Source: an uncultured Methanobrevibacter sp. (lineage in GTDB: Archaea; Methanobacteriota; Methanobacteria; Methanobacteriales; Methanobacteriaceae). From it: a stretch of 35,967 nt of DNA. Positions within the stretch are counted from its first letter, which is position 1. The number at the start of each line of letters is the position of its first letter. Positions 26,363-35,661 of the stretch are shown here, one piece after another. The DNA is taken from positions 1-35,967 of the forward strand of contig NZ_CAJOKH010000018.1 of the NCBI RefSeq assembly GCF_905235195.1, written 5' to 3'. Both the position numbers and the translations under genes were made by a program. The notes beneath the pieces are model-generated. The model was not told the DNA's origin. It saw nothing but the letters and a program-made list of their open reading frames with translations, and did not search any database.

Positions 26363-26681
26363 TTTATCACTAACAATTAAATATTATTTAATTAAATTAA
26401 ATAAATTTTAACTAAATTTAGATAAAAAAACACAAATTAGTTAAAATTCTATAAAACAATTATGTAAAATTATATTTTAATATATAATAATATTAGTTTG
26501 TTAATATTATTAAATAAAAGTTTCTAAAATTTTAATCATTTAATAATTTTTTTTAATAATTTATCTAATAATTAAACTTAAAGAAAAAAAATAGTTTAAT
26601 AATATTATTAGATTATTGATAAAAAAAAGAAAAAGTGTAAAAAATAATTAAATAAATAAATTAAATATAAAATTTATAAAA
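26363..26681. other. gene-free AT-rich stretch
   Basis: About 320 bases upstream of sucD and downstream of the ACT-domain gene. It should hold the sucD promoter and the end of the paaK-ACT transcript. No specific structure was identified. Confidence 0.4.
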
Positions 26682-27116
26682 CTATAAATTATAAATTTCA
26701 TCAGAAGGCACTATTTCAATAGAATTTTCTTTTAAAACAGTTATAAGTAAATCTAAATCATGAGTACTTAAAAATAAAATAGCTTTATCAGAATATTCAT
26801 GAGTAAAAGCATAAATATAATCTAGATTTATGTTATTATCATTTAAAATCTTTAAAACAGAAGATAATCCTCCAGGAGTATCACTTAATTCAACAGCTAT
26901 AGCTGAAGAAATTTTAATTGTATAATTGTTCTTTTCTAATAATTCCTTACCTTTATCAGGGCAATCTACTATAAGTCTTAAAATACCAAATTCAGATGTA
27001 TCAGTAAGAGATAATGCACGAATATTAATATTATTTTCTTTTAAGATATTTAATACATTATATAATTTTCCTTTTTGATTTGTTAAAAAAATTGAAAGTT
27101 GTTTTACTTTTTCCAT
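26682..27116 (-). CDS. tandem ACT-domain protein, partner of PaaK
   Basis: A 144-residue protein of two ACT domains (about 1-66 and 69-140), with typical starts QLSIFLTNQKGKLYNVLNIL and VELSDTPGGLSSVLKILNDN. ACT domains bind small ligands, often amino acids, to regulate enzymes. I chose ATG at 27116 because GTGATAAT precedes it; the longer frame begins with MINYLIFYKY and lacks such a site. It lies 123 bases downstream of the phenylacetate-CoA ligase gene on the same strand. This pairing recurs in archaea, so it probably senses an aromatic amino acid or related compound for that enzyme. Confidence 0.85.
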   Translation of the reverse strand: MEKVKQLSIFLTNQKGKLYNVLNILKENNINIRALSLTDTSEFGILRLIVDCPDKGKELLEKNNYTIKISSAIAVELSDTPGGLSSVLKILNDNNINLDYIYAFTHEYSDKAILFLSTHDLDLLITVLKENSIEIVPSDEIYNL

Positions 27117-27239
27117 ATTATCACAGCTTATTATATATTTATAAAAAATTAGATAATTAATCAAATTTATCTATATTATTAATCTAAATTATGATTATCT
27201 ATATTATTTAGATAATTAAAGTAAATTTATCTAATATTA

Positions 27240-28541
27240 TTAATGTAAATTACGTTTATCTATAACCCTAACAGCTTTTGCAGTACTGCGAGGAATAGTT
27301 TTAGGTTCTACAAGAGTTACTTTTACTTTAATACCAACCTCATTTTTAATATGATCAGCTATCTTATTGCGAATATTCATTAATTCTCTAACATCATCTG
27401 AAAATAATTCTGGTGCTGTTTCAACCTTTACTTCGATTTCATCTAAATTACCTGGACGAGATACAATAACCTGATAATGAGGTTCGATTTCTGAAATTTT
27501 AAGTAAAGCTTTTTCAATTTGAGAAGGGAATACTGCAACACCTTTAACTTTAATCATATCATCTGTTCTACCTGTAATTCTTTCCATTCTACAGAATGTT
27601 CTACCACAGTCACATGGATTATAATCTAAGGCAGTAATATCTTTTGTTCTAAAACGAATGACAGGCATACCTTCTCTTTCAATATTTGTTAAAACAAGTT
27701 CACCATGAGTACCTTCAGGCAAATGTTTACCAGAGGAAGAATCAATAATCTCCGGATAATAGTAATCCTCTGCAATGTGAAGACCATTTTGTTTTGAACA
27801 TTCTACACCTACACCAGGCCCCATCATTTCAGTAAGTCCATAAATATTATAAGCAGGTACACCAAAAGTCTCTTCTAGTCTTTTACGCATTTCTTCAGTC
27901 CAAGCTTCAGAACCAAAACCAATTACATTTAGGCCAAAATCTTTGAGATTAAAACCTTCTTCTTTTGCAACTTCTCCCATATATAAACCATAGGAAGGTG
28001 TAACAATTAAACAAGTACTTTCAAAATCATTCATTAGCTCAATTTGTCGACGAGTTTGACCAGTTGAGATAGGCACAACTGTTGCACCAATTTTTTGTGC
28101 CCCATAATGTATTCCAAGTCCTCCTGTAAATAAACCATAACCATTAGTATTTTGAACAATATCATTTGAGCTAACTCCCCACTCTGTTAAACCACGAGCT
28201 AGTATTTCAGACCAATTATCTATATCTTTTTTTGTATATCCACTTATAACAGGTTTACCTGTAGTTCCACTTGATGAGTGGATTTCAATAATTTCATCTG
28301 TACTTACTGCAAACATACCAAAAGGATAGACTTGCCTTAAATCGTCTTTAGTTGTAAATGGCAATTTTTCTATATCTTCTAAAGATTGAATATCTTCTGG
28401 AAATACTTCATATTCTGAATATTTTTTATGGTAGTATGGAATTTTATCAAAAGCATATTTGACTGTATTTTGCAATTTTACAAGCTGAAGTTCTTTAATT
28501 TCTTCTCTTTCCATACATTCTATTTTTTTATCCCAAAACAT
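27240..28541 (-). CDS. paaK: phenylacetate-CoA ligase
   Basis: A 433-residue member of the adenylate-forming superfamily that makes aryl-acetyl-CoA (phenylacetate or indoleacetate) from the acid, ATP and CoA. It has IHSSSGTTGKPVISGYT (87-103, AMP-binding P-loop), YGLTEMMGPGVG (about 234-245), NIEREGMPVIRFRTKDI and CDCGRTFCRMERITGRTDDM with the TGRxDD motif, and an AMP-binding C domain ending PRSTAKAVRVIDKR. The CxC...C cysteines are common in archaeal versions. In methanogens it probably works with indolepyruvate ferredoxin oxidoreductase, to make aromatic amino acids from aryl acids, or to regenerate them. TAAGGTCTTATA precedes the ATG. Confidence 0.92.
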   Translation of the reverse strand: MFWDKKIECMEREEIKELQLVKLQNTVKYAFDKIPYYHKKYSEYEVFPEDIQSLEDIEKLPFTTKDDLRQVYPFGMFAVSTDEIIEIHSSSGTTGKPVISGYTKKDIDNWSEILARGLTEWGVSSNDIVQNTNGYGLFTGGLGIHYGAQKIGATVVPISTGQTRRQIELMNDFESTCLIVTPSYGLYMGEVAKEEGFNLKDFGLNVIGFGSEAWTEEMRKRLEETFGVPAYNIYGLTEMMGPGVGVECSKQNGLHIAEDYYYPEIIDSSSGKHLPEGTHGELVLTNIEREGMPVIRFRTKDITALDYNPCDCGRTFCRMERITGRTDDMIKVKGVAVFPSQIEKALLKISEIEPHYQVIVSRPGNLDEIEVKVETAPELFSDDVRELMNIRNKIADHIKNEVGIKVKVTLVEPKTIPRSTAKAVRVIDKRNLH

Positions 28542-28696
28542 TATAAGACCTTACATATTTAATGATAAAAATAATTTTAATATTTTTTATTTATATTAAC
28601 GAATATTAATATATGTTCTTTTTAAATAAAAAACTTATCGAATAAAATCATATGGTTAATAATATTATTATTATCTTCAATATTTTTATAAATATC

Positions 28697-29446
28697 TTAG
28701 ACTTTTAACGCCTTTAAATAATTCAGGCTTTTTAATATAGATTCTTTATTATTAACCTCAATTACATAAATTCCATCATAATTATTAGATTCATAATTTT
28801 TAATTATTGATTTTAAATCTATATTTCCTTCACCAAGAGCTAAATGGTCATCATTCTCATCAAAATTATCATTAAGATGAATATGTTTAACTATTGGAAG
28901 ATACATCTCTTCGGGAGAATAATTCATTGTATTAGCATGTCCTGTATCTAAACACATCTTAAAATCATTTTCTATTAAAAATTGTTTTAAATCCTCTAAT
29001 TTTTTATAAGTAAATCCTTTAATATTGGGCATATTTTCAAATACTGCATTTACACCTAAATCTAATCCAAACTCAGCAATTTCTGTCATTGAAGTTCTAT
29101 TTATCTCATCGATTTTATCCTGAAAATCAAATGCTAAAAAAGGAATATTACCTGGATGGACAACAACAGTATCAATATCCAATTCATTTGCAATTTGAAA
29201 AGAGTTAAAAATCTCTTTTATAGATCCGTTTCTTATAGAAGGATTTAATGAAGCAATATTAATATCAGAAATAGGAGAGTGAATAGTGTATTTAAGATTA
29301 TAACTATTTAATAAATCTTCATCTAGGCTCCATGATGGGAATTCATAAAGTAATTCCACATATTCAATTTTATTTTCTTCAAAAAAATCTAAATTAACTT
29401 TCATGTCTTCTTTAAAACAAGCTAGGGTTGATGCACCTATTTTCAT
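28697..29446 (-). CDS. TIM-barrel sugar isomerase / endonuclease IV-like protein
   Basis: A 249-residue protein of the AP-endonuclease-2 TIM-barrel superfamily. Metal-binding signatures in order: YTIHSPISDINIAS (His56 region), TVVVHPGN, NAVFENMPN (Glu), MCLDTGHANTM (Asp, His), VKHIHLNDN (His) and GEGNIDLKSI with a late Glu in YVIEVNN. The set could act on sugars or on abasic DNA; the length and the CLDTGHA motif favour the sugar-phosphate isomerase/epimerase branch, but the substrate cannot be decided. AGGTGAAATA precedes the ATG. Confidence 0.8.
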   Translation of the reverse strand: MKIGASTLACFKEDMKVNLDFFEENKIEYVELLYEFPSWSLDEDLLNSYNLKYTIHSPISDINIASLNPSIRNGSIKEIFNSFQIANELDIDTVVVHPGNIPFLAFDFQDKIDEINRTSMTEIAEFGLDLGVNAVFENMPNIKGFTYKKLEDLKQFLIENDFKMCLDTGHANTMNYSPEEMYLPIVKHIHLNDNFDENDDHLALGEGNIDLKSIIKNYESNNYDGIYVIEVNNKESILKSLNYLKALKV

Positions 29447-29599
29447 TATTTCACCTAAGTTTTATCATTAAATTATATAAATAATAATTTTATAATTTAA
29501 ATTTTTATAAATTATTTATTTTTCAAATAAATATTTTTATTTATTATAAGGATAAATTTTTATAAATGATAATTAAAATAATGCAAAATTTTAATTTAA

Positions 29600-31468
29600 T
29601 TAATTTTCACGGTATATTCCTGTTACAGGAAAACCATACTCATCAGCTTCGAGTATACGTTTACCAACATCAATTGATTTTCTAATTTTAACTTCTGCTG
29701 ATTTACCAACTGTTGCCGTAAATAAATAATTACCATTTACCATTATATCATAACTGCTACCTATTTCTTCCTCAGAAAATTCAAATATAATATGTTTTTT
29801 ACTAATATAATAGTCAAGTAAAAATGGCTCTTTTTTAATTAATGATTCAATAGGATCTACCCCTATACTTATTCCTATATCTTTTTCAATCTCAGCAATT
29901 CTTTTACCATTTTTACCTATGATTTTAGGAATATACTCCTCTGAGATATAAATATTTACCCTATCTAAATTAATTAAATCAATCTTTATATTAGCACGAG
30001 GTAAATATTTTTTAAGCTTTCTTTTTATTTCTTTTTCAGCAATTTTTTCAACAGCTGATTTTTCCCTTTTTACATCATCAAAATTATCAATTAAATCTAT
30101 ATCCATAACTATAGTTTGCTCACCGTATGTATATATTTCATTTTTAAGCTCTCCTGTTTCAAAGTCGCGAACTTCAATAACAGGTCTTGCTAAGTCTGAT
30201 TCTACCATTCCAGTTGGAACTTTAATGGTAAGACGATTTTCATAAACTGCCTTAACTTCACCATCTTCAATGTAAATAGTGGTATCTACTACAGACGGAA
30301 TAACACCTAATTCAATCCTATTAGCTATTCTCTGTATTCCATCAATAGGTCTTGTAGCATGTACTACACCAATCATACCTACACCTGCAAGACGCATATC
30401 TGCAAAAATCTGAAAATCATAACTTTTTCTAAGCTCATCATAAATTGTAAAATCGGGTCTTACAAGAAGTAAAATATCGGCTGTTTTTTCCATATCTCCC
30501 TCAAGCGGAGAGTATTGAGTAATCTCATCAGAAACCTGTAAATCTCGTGGAGTTTCCATAGTTTTAACAATTTTATTGTTTTCATTATAAAATTCTGCAA
30601 CAGCTTGTGCAAAAGTAGATTTACCTGCACCTGGAGAACCAGATATTAATATTCCTTCAGCATTATTTTTAAGTCTATCCATTAATTTATCAGATAATCT
30701 ATAGTCATTAAGGGAAACATTAGCTACTGGTCTAACAGCTGTAATTTCCATTGCTTCAGAAAAAGGAGGAATAGCTACAGATATCCTATATTCACCAGAT
30801 TGAACAACCATGGCCCCATCCATATCTGCTTCAAGATAAGTTTTAGAGTCATATCTTTCTTTTTCCAAAATTTCTTCGGTTAATATTTCTAAATCTTTAT
30901 ATTTAATTTTCTCATCTGAAAGTCGTTTAAGCTCTATATGGCCTGGAAGACCTACCTTAGCCATAGGTACAACATTTTCTTTTAAATGTACGGACATTGT
31001 CAAATCATCAAAATAGTCAGAAATCGATAATGGTTTATTACCTTTAAATTCCTGTTTATAATATTTAACAAGAATACCAATAGCTTCAGCACTTTTAGCC
31101 TGGATTTTATCACTAGTAATTAAGCATCCAAGATTTTCTTTTGCTACATCTCTAATCATAGCATCTATCTCACCTGTTTTTGCAAGTGATATTTCATAAT
31201 TTGTTGGTCTTTTACCACTGAAACTAATTGCTATTATACCCTCTTCAGACATTTTCTGTAATTTTTTTAACTCCTCAAGACCAATTAATCCTGTAGGCCT
31301 ATTTTTATTTGCCTGATATTCAAGTTCCGCTACAACAGCTTCAGGAATAATAATTTCTGGATAGTTAAGATTTTCCTCATCTATTAATTTAGAAATTATC
31401 CCTTCTATTACAGCACTTGTATCTGGAACAAGTATTATATTATCTTCATCTAGATATTGATATGTCAT
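29600..31468 (-). CDS. PIN domain / VirB11-like ATPase / KH protein
   Basis: A 622-residue three-part protein of an archaeal family. The N-terminal PIN nuclease domain (about 10-140) has VPDTSAVIEG (Asp17) and further acidic residues in PEAVVAELEYQA and TGEIDAMIRD. A secretion-ATPase-like module follows with Walker A ISGSPGAGKSTFAQAV (276-291) and DFTIYDELRKSYDFQIFADM as Asp-box. A KH domain has PKIIGKNGKRIAEIEKDIG (about 514-532). I chose ATG at 31468 since GAGGTATAATT precedes it; the longer frame starts at 31492. The combination suggests RNA binding and cleavage coupled to ATP, but the function is not known. No partner genes nearby. Confidence 0.9.
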   Translation of the reverse strand: MTYQYLDEDNIILVPDTSAVIEGIISKLIDEENLNYPEIIIPEAVVAELEYQANKNRPTGLIGLEELKKLQKMSEEGIIAISFSGKRPTNYEISLAKTGEIDAMIRDVAKENLGCLITSDKIQAKSAEAIGILVKYYKQEFKGNKPLSISDYFDDLTMSVHLKENVVPMAKVGLPGHIELKRLSDEKIKYKDLEILTEEILEKERYDSKTYLEADMDGAMVVQSGEYRISVAIPPFSEAMEITAVRPVANVSLNDYRLSDKLMDRLKNNAEGILISGSPGAGKSTFAQAVAEFYNENNKIVKTMETPRDLQVSDEITQYSPLEGDMEKTADILLLVRPDFTIYDELRKSYDFQIFADMRLAGVGMIGVVHATRPIDGIQRIANRIELGVIPSVVDTTIYIEDGEVKAVYENRLTIKVPTGMVESDLARPVIEVRDFETGELKNEIYTYGEQTIVMDIDLIDNFDDVKREKSAVEKIAEKEIKRKLKKYLPRANIKIDLINLDRVNIYISEEYIPKIIGKNGKRIAEIEKDIGISIGVDPIESLIKKEPFLLDYYISKKHIIFEFSEEEIGSSYDIMVNGNYLFTATVGKSAEVKIRKSIDVGKRILEADEYGFPVTGIYREN

Positions 31469-31885
31469 AATTATACCTCTAATAAAAACCAATAGACTCT
31501 TATCAATTATTAATAGTACCAGTAGACACTATTAATATAATATATTATCAATGTGTAAAACTAGTATACTTATATTATATTTATAATAATATAAATTTTC
31601 TATTAATTATTAAATTATAACAAAATCTAGAAAAATTTATATTGATAAAAAAAAGAATACTTTAAAATTAAAGTTTTCTAATAGGTGCCTATTCACTAAT
31701 TTTTATATTATCTGTAATTCCTAATATTCCTAAAAAAAATTTTAATAAGGTCAATATTTAACATATTTGATTTTTTTTTGATGTGTATTAGTGTAACTGA
31801 ATTAACATTATCATAATTAGTATCCTCAATTTTTTATTATTATTAAATTATTCATTAAAATTGTCTTTAGTTACTAATATATATC
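31469..31885. other. gene-free junction with inverted repeats
   Basis: About 415 bases between the PIN-ATPase gene and the accessory island. It contains ACTTTAA-AA-TTAAAGT (31659-31674) and AATAGG-TG-CCTATT (31680-31693), two small palindromes close together. They could be operator or recombination sites of the nearby recombinase remnant, or chance in A/T-rich DNA. This stretch marks the border of the island. Confidence 0.4.
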
Positions 31886-32280
31886 AGAAGGAAAATTTAT
31901 CTTGTGGAAAAGATACAATAAACTAAACATACATATGCTACGAAGATACTTCGCAACCACCCTATCCAATCCCATAAATGGAGATTTAGACACAGTAATG
32001 CCCTCCGAGCATATAGATGCTTTTGAGGGTAGAAGTAAAAATAGTATGATAAGTATCTATGCAAAGAAAAATCCATCTGTTAAAAAAAGTGTATATGAGG
32101 TATATGTATCGGCTTGTTATTGATGTTGAAAAGTATACTCATAAGCAGTTACAAGAAGAGAATAGGGAATTAAGGTTAAAAGCTGAAAAGGTTGATTTGA
32201 TTGAGGAGGAGATTAAGGATATGAAAGATGTTTATGAGACTATTATTGAGAATAATAAGAAGAAATGGTTAAGAGTTTAA
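31886..32280 (+). pseudogene. tyrosine recombinase (integrase), C-terminal fragment, frameshifted
   Basis: The first frame reads WKRYNKLNIHMLRRYFATTL, with the HxLR catalytic motif of tyrosine recombinases. It continues through MPSEHIDAFEG (second His region) and MISIYAKKNPSVKK, where the Tyr is the presumed nucleophile. The frame is then lost in an A7 run (about 32083-32089). The expected C-terminal region continues in another frame: YMRYMYRLVIDVEKYTHK, then ENRELRLKAEKVDLIEEEI to the stop at 32280. The N-terminal half is missing and an in-frame stop lies just upstream. It is a dead remnant. Integrases commonly sit beside restriction-modification genes on mobile islands. Confidence 0.75.
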
Positions 32281-32410
32281 CCTTTAACTTCTTTTATTAT
32301 TTTGTTTAATCTAATTCTTTAAACACTTATTTTACGAAACATAATTATAACAAAATATTTATTTACACAATGATAAAATTATTAATAATAAAATATTTTG
32401 TTGTGATAGA

Positions 32411-32836
32411 ATGGAATCACTAAAAGAAAAGGACATTCAAATTAATTCAATACCCTCTAAAAAAATTAAGTGTTTTATAACTGGGAAGTTGAGGAAAAAC
32501 ACTCCTGAAGAAAGAGTTAGACAAGATTTTGCTAGATTACTGGTCGAAATATATGGGTATAGTATCAAAGATATGGATGCTGAATTTACAATTAAAATGG
32601 GTAGAGAAAAGAAAAAAGCAGATATTGTCATATTTAAAGAAAATGAAGAACACCTTCAAGAAAATATAATAATTATTGTGGAGGTAAAAAAAGAAGATGT
32701 TTCACCATCAGATAAAAAAGAGGGTGTAGACCAATTAAAATCATACTGTTCTGCTTCTATAAAATGTGAATATGGTATATGGGCAGGTAATGAAAAAATA
32801 GTCTATAAAAAATTGAAGATAAACAATTTATCTTAG
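32411..32836 (+). CDS. N-terminal nuclease-like (HSDR_N) part of a split R-M protein
   Basis: A 141-residue open frame starting MESLKEKDIQINSIPSKKIK. It matches the N-terminal domain of type I restriction subunits: NTPEERVRQDFARLLVE (30-46), ADIVIF (Asp71) followed by IIIIVEVKKEDV (Glu91-x-Lys93), and DQLKSYCSA (107-115). These form a complete PD-(D/E)xK-type set plus the Q motif, so a nuclease is possible. The frame ends early because an A6 run (32807-32812) is one base short: a -1 shift there joins directly to the methylase frame (ATT GAA GAT AAA, then FILVPDIPRFG). Together the product would be 604 residues. GTGATAGA precedes the ATG. Confidence 0.8.
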   Translation: MESLKEKDIQINSIPSKKIKCFITGKLRKNTPEERVRQDFARLLVEIYGYSIKDMDAEFTIKMGREKKKADIVIFKENEEHLQENIIIIVEVKKEDVSPSDKKEGVDQLKSYCSASIKCEYGIWAGNEKIVYKKLKINNLS

Positions 32837-34224
32837 TTCCTGATATTCCTCGTTTTGGTGAATCCTCTATCCCCATTCCAGATAGGAACTATTTGAAACC
32901 TGCAATTAATTTAAAACATAATTTCAAAAGAATACATTCTTATATTTATGCTCATGAGGGTTTACATAAAGATACAGCTTTTGAAGAGCTTCAAAAGTTA
33001 ATATTTTGTAAAGTGTATGATGAACAATTTAATCGAGTTTTAAAGTTTTATATATTGCCCGATGAATCAGATGAAAATTTTAAAAATAGGATTGATGATT
33101 TATTTATGCATGTTAAAAAAAGATATGATTTTATTTTTAATGATAATGAAGAAATAAACTTGAATATACATACTATAAAATACATAGTTTCAGAATTATA
33201 TAATTTTAATTTGTTAGATACTAATATAGATATTAAAGGCGAAGCATATGAAGAAATTGTTGGTTCAAATTTAAGAGGCGATAAAGGTGAATTTTTTACA
33301 CCTAGAAATGTAACTTCAATGGTTACTGAAATGGTTTTATCACTATTCACTGAAGATAAAATAACTAGCCCAGGTGGAATTAAAATTCTTGACCCTGCAT
33401 TGGGAACAGGTGGATTTTTGATTTCTACTATCCATACAATTAAGAAAATGTTAGAAGATGAAAAATTTGATGATATTCAAATTAGAGATATGTTAAAAGA
33501 AATCTCTTCCAATAATTTATATGGACTTGATTTTAATCCATTTTTAGTCAAAGTTGCACAAATGAACATGGTTATGCATGGAGACGGTTCATCTAATGTA
33601 GTTAAAGCAAATTCTTTAGACTTGCCTAAAAATTGGCCTCTTCAAACACAACAACAATTTGGTTTTGAAACATTTGATCTTGTTATTACTAATCCTCCAT
33701 TTGGAGCAAATATTAAAATTGAAGTTCCAGAAATTTTAGAACAATATACATTATCTAAATTTGGAGCTAAAAATCCTAGGTCATCTCTACCACCAGAACA
33801 ATTATTTATTGAAAGGTGTTTAGATTTTTTAAAACCTGGAGGTTATTTAGCTATTGTTTTACCAGATAGTATATTGAGTAATCCTGGATTAAAATGGTTA
33901 AGAGAGTATATTTTTCATGAAAACTTTATTATAGCAAGTATAGATTTGCCGGGCGAAACTTTTCAACCAAGTACTGGTACACAAACAAGTGTTTTAATCT
34001 TAAAAAAGAAAACAGATGTGGAAAAGAAAATTAATGAAGATTATGACATATTTATGGCATTGCCTAAAACAGTTGGACATGATAGGCGAGGAAAACCTAT
34101 TTATAAACAAACTCTTGATGGTCAAAATATATTAGATGAAAATGGGGAGTGTATAATTGATGATTCACTTCCTCTTGTAGTTGAAGGATTTAAACAATGG
34201 CTTAAAAATGAAGGTATGATTTAA
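32812..34224 (+). CDS. hsdM: N6-adenine DNA methyltransferase (HsdM-like), second part of the split protein
   Basis: The frame opens after a stop at 32806 and has no good start codon of its own; the first possible one is TTG at 32893 (443 residues). The true beginning is probably the preceding nuclease frame. Motifs counted from the TTG: KGEAYEEIVGSNLRGDKGEF (115-134), GEFFTPRNVTSMV (132-144), the SAM-binding ILDPALGTGGFLIST (165-179), NLYGLDFNPFLV, and the catalytic LVITNPPFGANI (263-274). It modifies adenine in a target chosen by the specificity subunit next door, whose gene starts directly at its stop codon. Length and motifs match type I and BcgI-like methylases. Whether it is expressed alone depends on the frameshift. 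Confidence 0.85.
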   Translation: MEDKQFILVPDIPRFGESSIPIPDRNYLKPAINLKHNFKRIHSYIYAHEGLHKDTAFEELQKLIFCKVYDEQFNRVLKFYILPDESDENFKNRIDDLFMHVKKRYDFIFNDNEEINLNIHTIKYIVSELYNFNLLDTNIDIKGEAYEEIVGSNLRGDKGEFFTPRNVTSMVTEMVLSLFTEDKITSPGGIKILDPALGTGGFLISTIHTIKKMLEDEKFDDIQIRDMLKEISSNNLYGLDFNPFLVKVAQMNMVMHGDGSSNVVKANSLDLPKNWPLQTQQQFGFETFDLVITNPPFGANIKIEVPEILEQYTLSKFGAKNPRSSLPPEQLFIERCLDFLKPGGYLAIVLPDSILSNPGLKWLREYIFHENFIIASIDLPGETFQPSTGTQTSVLILKKKTDVEKKINEDYDIFMALPKTVGHDRRGKPIYKQTLDGQNILDENGECIIDDSLPLVVEGFKQWLKNEGMI

Positions 34225-35661
34225 TTGTTCGTAGAAGATGATAATATTGAATTTTTCAATTTAAATACTAAATATTTTAATAAAGATAATTATAGTCTTA
34301 ATTCCTCTTTTTATCAAAATGATGTTGAATTATATGTTATGATGATTAAAATATTTGAGGAAAATGGTATTGAAATAAAAAAAATCAGTGAAATATCTTA
34401 TTGTAATTATGTTCCTAATCGTGCAAAAACAATTTTTGTAGAAAAAGAAAATGGATTTCCATATTTATCTCCAAAAGACACTTTTACCTTCCCATTAAGT
34501 GCTGAAAAATATTCTTTGGAATTTCCTGAAAGTTGTCAAGTAATTGATAAATGGTTATTAATCACATGTTCTGGCACTACTGGTCGTTCCATAATTTCTA
34601 ATAATTTATTTAAAAATTTTGTCATATCAAATGATATGATTAGACTGTCAGTTTCTAGTGATTATTTAGGATATATTTATGCTTTTATTAATACTAACAT
34701 GGGAAAAAATTTAATTAAACGACATGAATATGGTTCTACTGTAAAGCATATTAATCCTGAACATATTGAACTTTTAAAAATTCCAATATTTTATGAGTTA
34801 AAGGATGAAATAAATGATTTGATTATTAAATCACATGAAATACGTGAAAATGCACAATTTTCGATGCAAACTAGTATAAAAAATTTATATGATTTCTTTA
34901 ATTTGCCAATAATTGGTCCCAAACAGATTAAAAATGGCATCGATGAAAATTATGATAAAAATAGATGCTTTAATGTAAATGCTAATCAATTACAATGTAG
35001 ATTTGATGGTTCTTTTCATGACCCTATATATACTAATAACATGAAAAATTTATCGAAAAAGGCTGAATCTGATGAATTTTATTTATGTAACTTGGAAGAT
35101 TTTGTTGATATTTATGTTCCACCCAGATTTAAAAGAAATTATGTTGATGACGAAAATGAAAGTGTTCCTTTATTACAAGGAAGCCATATAACTCAAATTA
35201 AACCTCAAGGTCTTAAAAGAATCTATTCTGGAATGAAAAATATTGAAAAATATGTTGTAAAGGAAGGAATGATTTTATTAACAGGTTCAGGAACAATAGG
35301 TAATTTATCATTAGTTAGCAAATATTGGGATAATTGGACTGCTACTAACCATTTAATTAGATTTGTACCAAAAAATGAATCTATTAATCCAGGATATTTA
35401 TTACTATTCCTATTAAGTGATTATGCACAAATTCAACTTGACCACATAGTTTATGGCTCTAATGTAGATGAAATTGCTGAATCGGGAGATTTACTTAATA
35501 AAATAAAAATTTTAGCCCCATATGATAAGAATATTGAAAATAAATTAGGTGATGCTGTTATTGAAGCATATAATAATCGAGATAAAGCTAATCTAATTGA
35601 AGAAACAGCTATAAATAAATTAGAAAGTAAAATCAATGAAACTTATTCAAAATTCTGTTAA
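34225..35661 (+). CDS. hsdS: type I-like DNA specificity subunit HsdS
   Basis: A 478-residue protein with two target-recognition domains joined and followed by helical spacers. The first domain covers about 15-200 with LLITCSGTTGRSII and HEYGSTVKHINPEHIELLKI. The second covers about 255-455 with SVPLLQGSHITQIKP, EGMILLTGSGTIGNLSLV and VYGSNVDEIAES. Helices ILAPYDKNIENKLGDAVIEA and the C-terminal one form the usual spacers. It sets which sequence the methylase and nuclease recognise. The TTG at 34225 lies directly after the methylase stop, with GAAGGT 10 to 15 bases upstream, so translation is coupled. No other close start exists in this frame. Confidence 0.88.
   Translation: MFVEDDNIEFFNLNTKYFNKDNYSLNSSFYQNDVELYVMMIKIFEENGIEIKKISEISYCNYVPNRAKTIFVEKENGFPYLSPKDTFTFPLSAEKYSLEFPESCQVIDKWLLITCSGTTGRSIISNNLFKNFVISNDMIRLSVSSDYLGYIYAFINTNMGKNLIKRHEYGSTVKHINPEHIELLKIPIFYELKDEINDLIIKSHEIRENAQFSMQTSIKNLYDFFNLPIIGPKQIKNGIDENYDKNRCFNVNANQLQCRFDGSFHDPIYTNNMKNLSKKAESDEFYLCNLEDFVDIYVPPRFKRNYVDDENESVPLLQGSHITQIKPQGLKRIYSGMKNIEKYVVKEGMILLTGSGTIGNLSLVSKYWDNWTATNHLIRFVPKNESINPGYLLLFLLSDYAQIQLDHIVYGSNVDEIAESGDLLNKIKILAPYDKNIENKLGDAVIEAYNNRDKANLIEETAINKLESKINETYSKFC

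Noticed and set aside
31659-31693. attachment site of the integrase
   Set aside because: The palindromes are short and in A/T-rich DNA, and no matching direct repeat or tRNA end was found near the other border.
33048-33350. minus-strand ORF inside the methylase gene
   Set aside because: Antisense shadow of a conserved methylase frame; Ser/Leu-rich reading without motifs.
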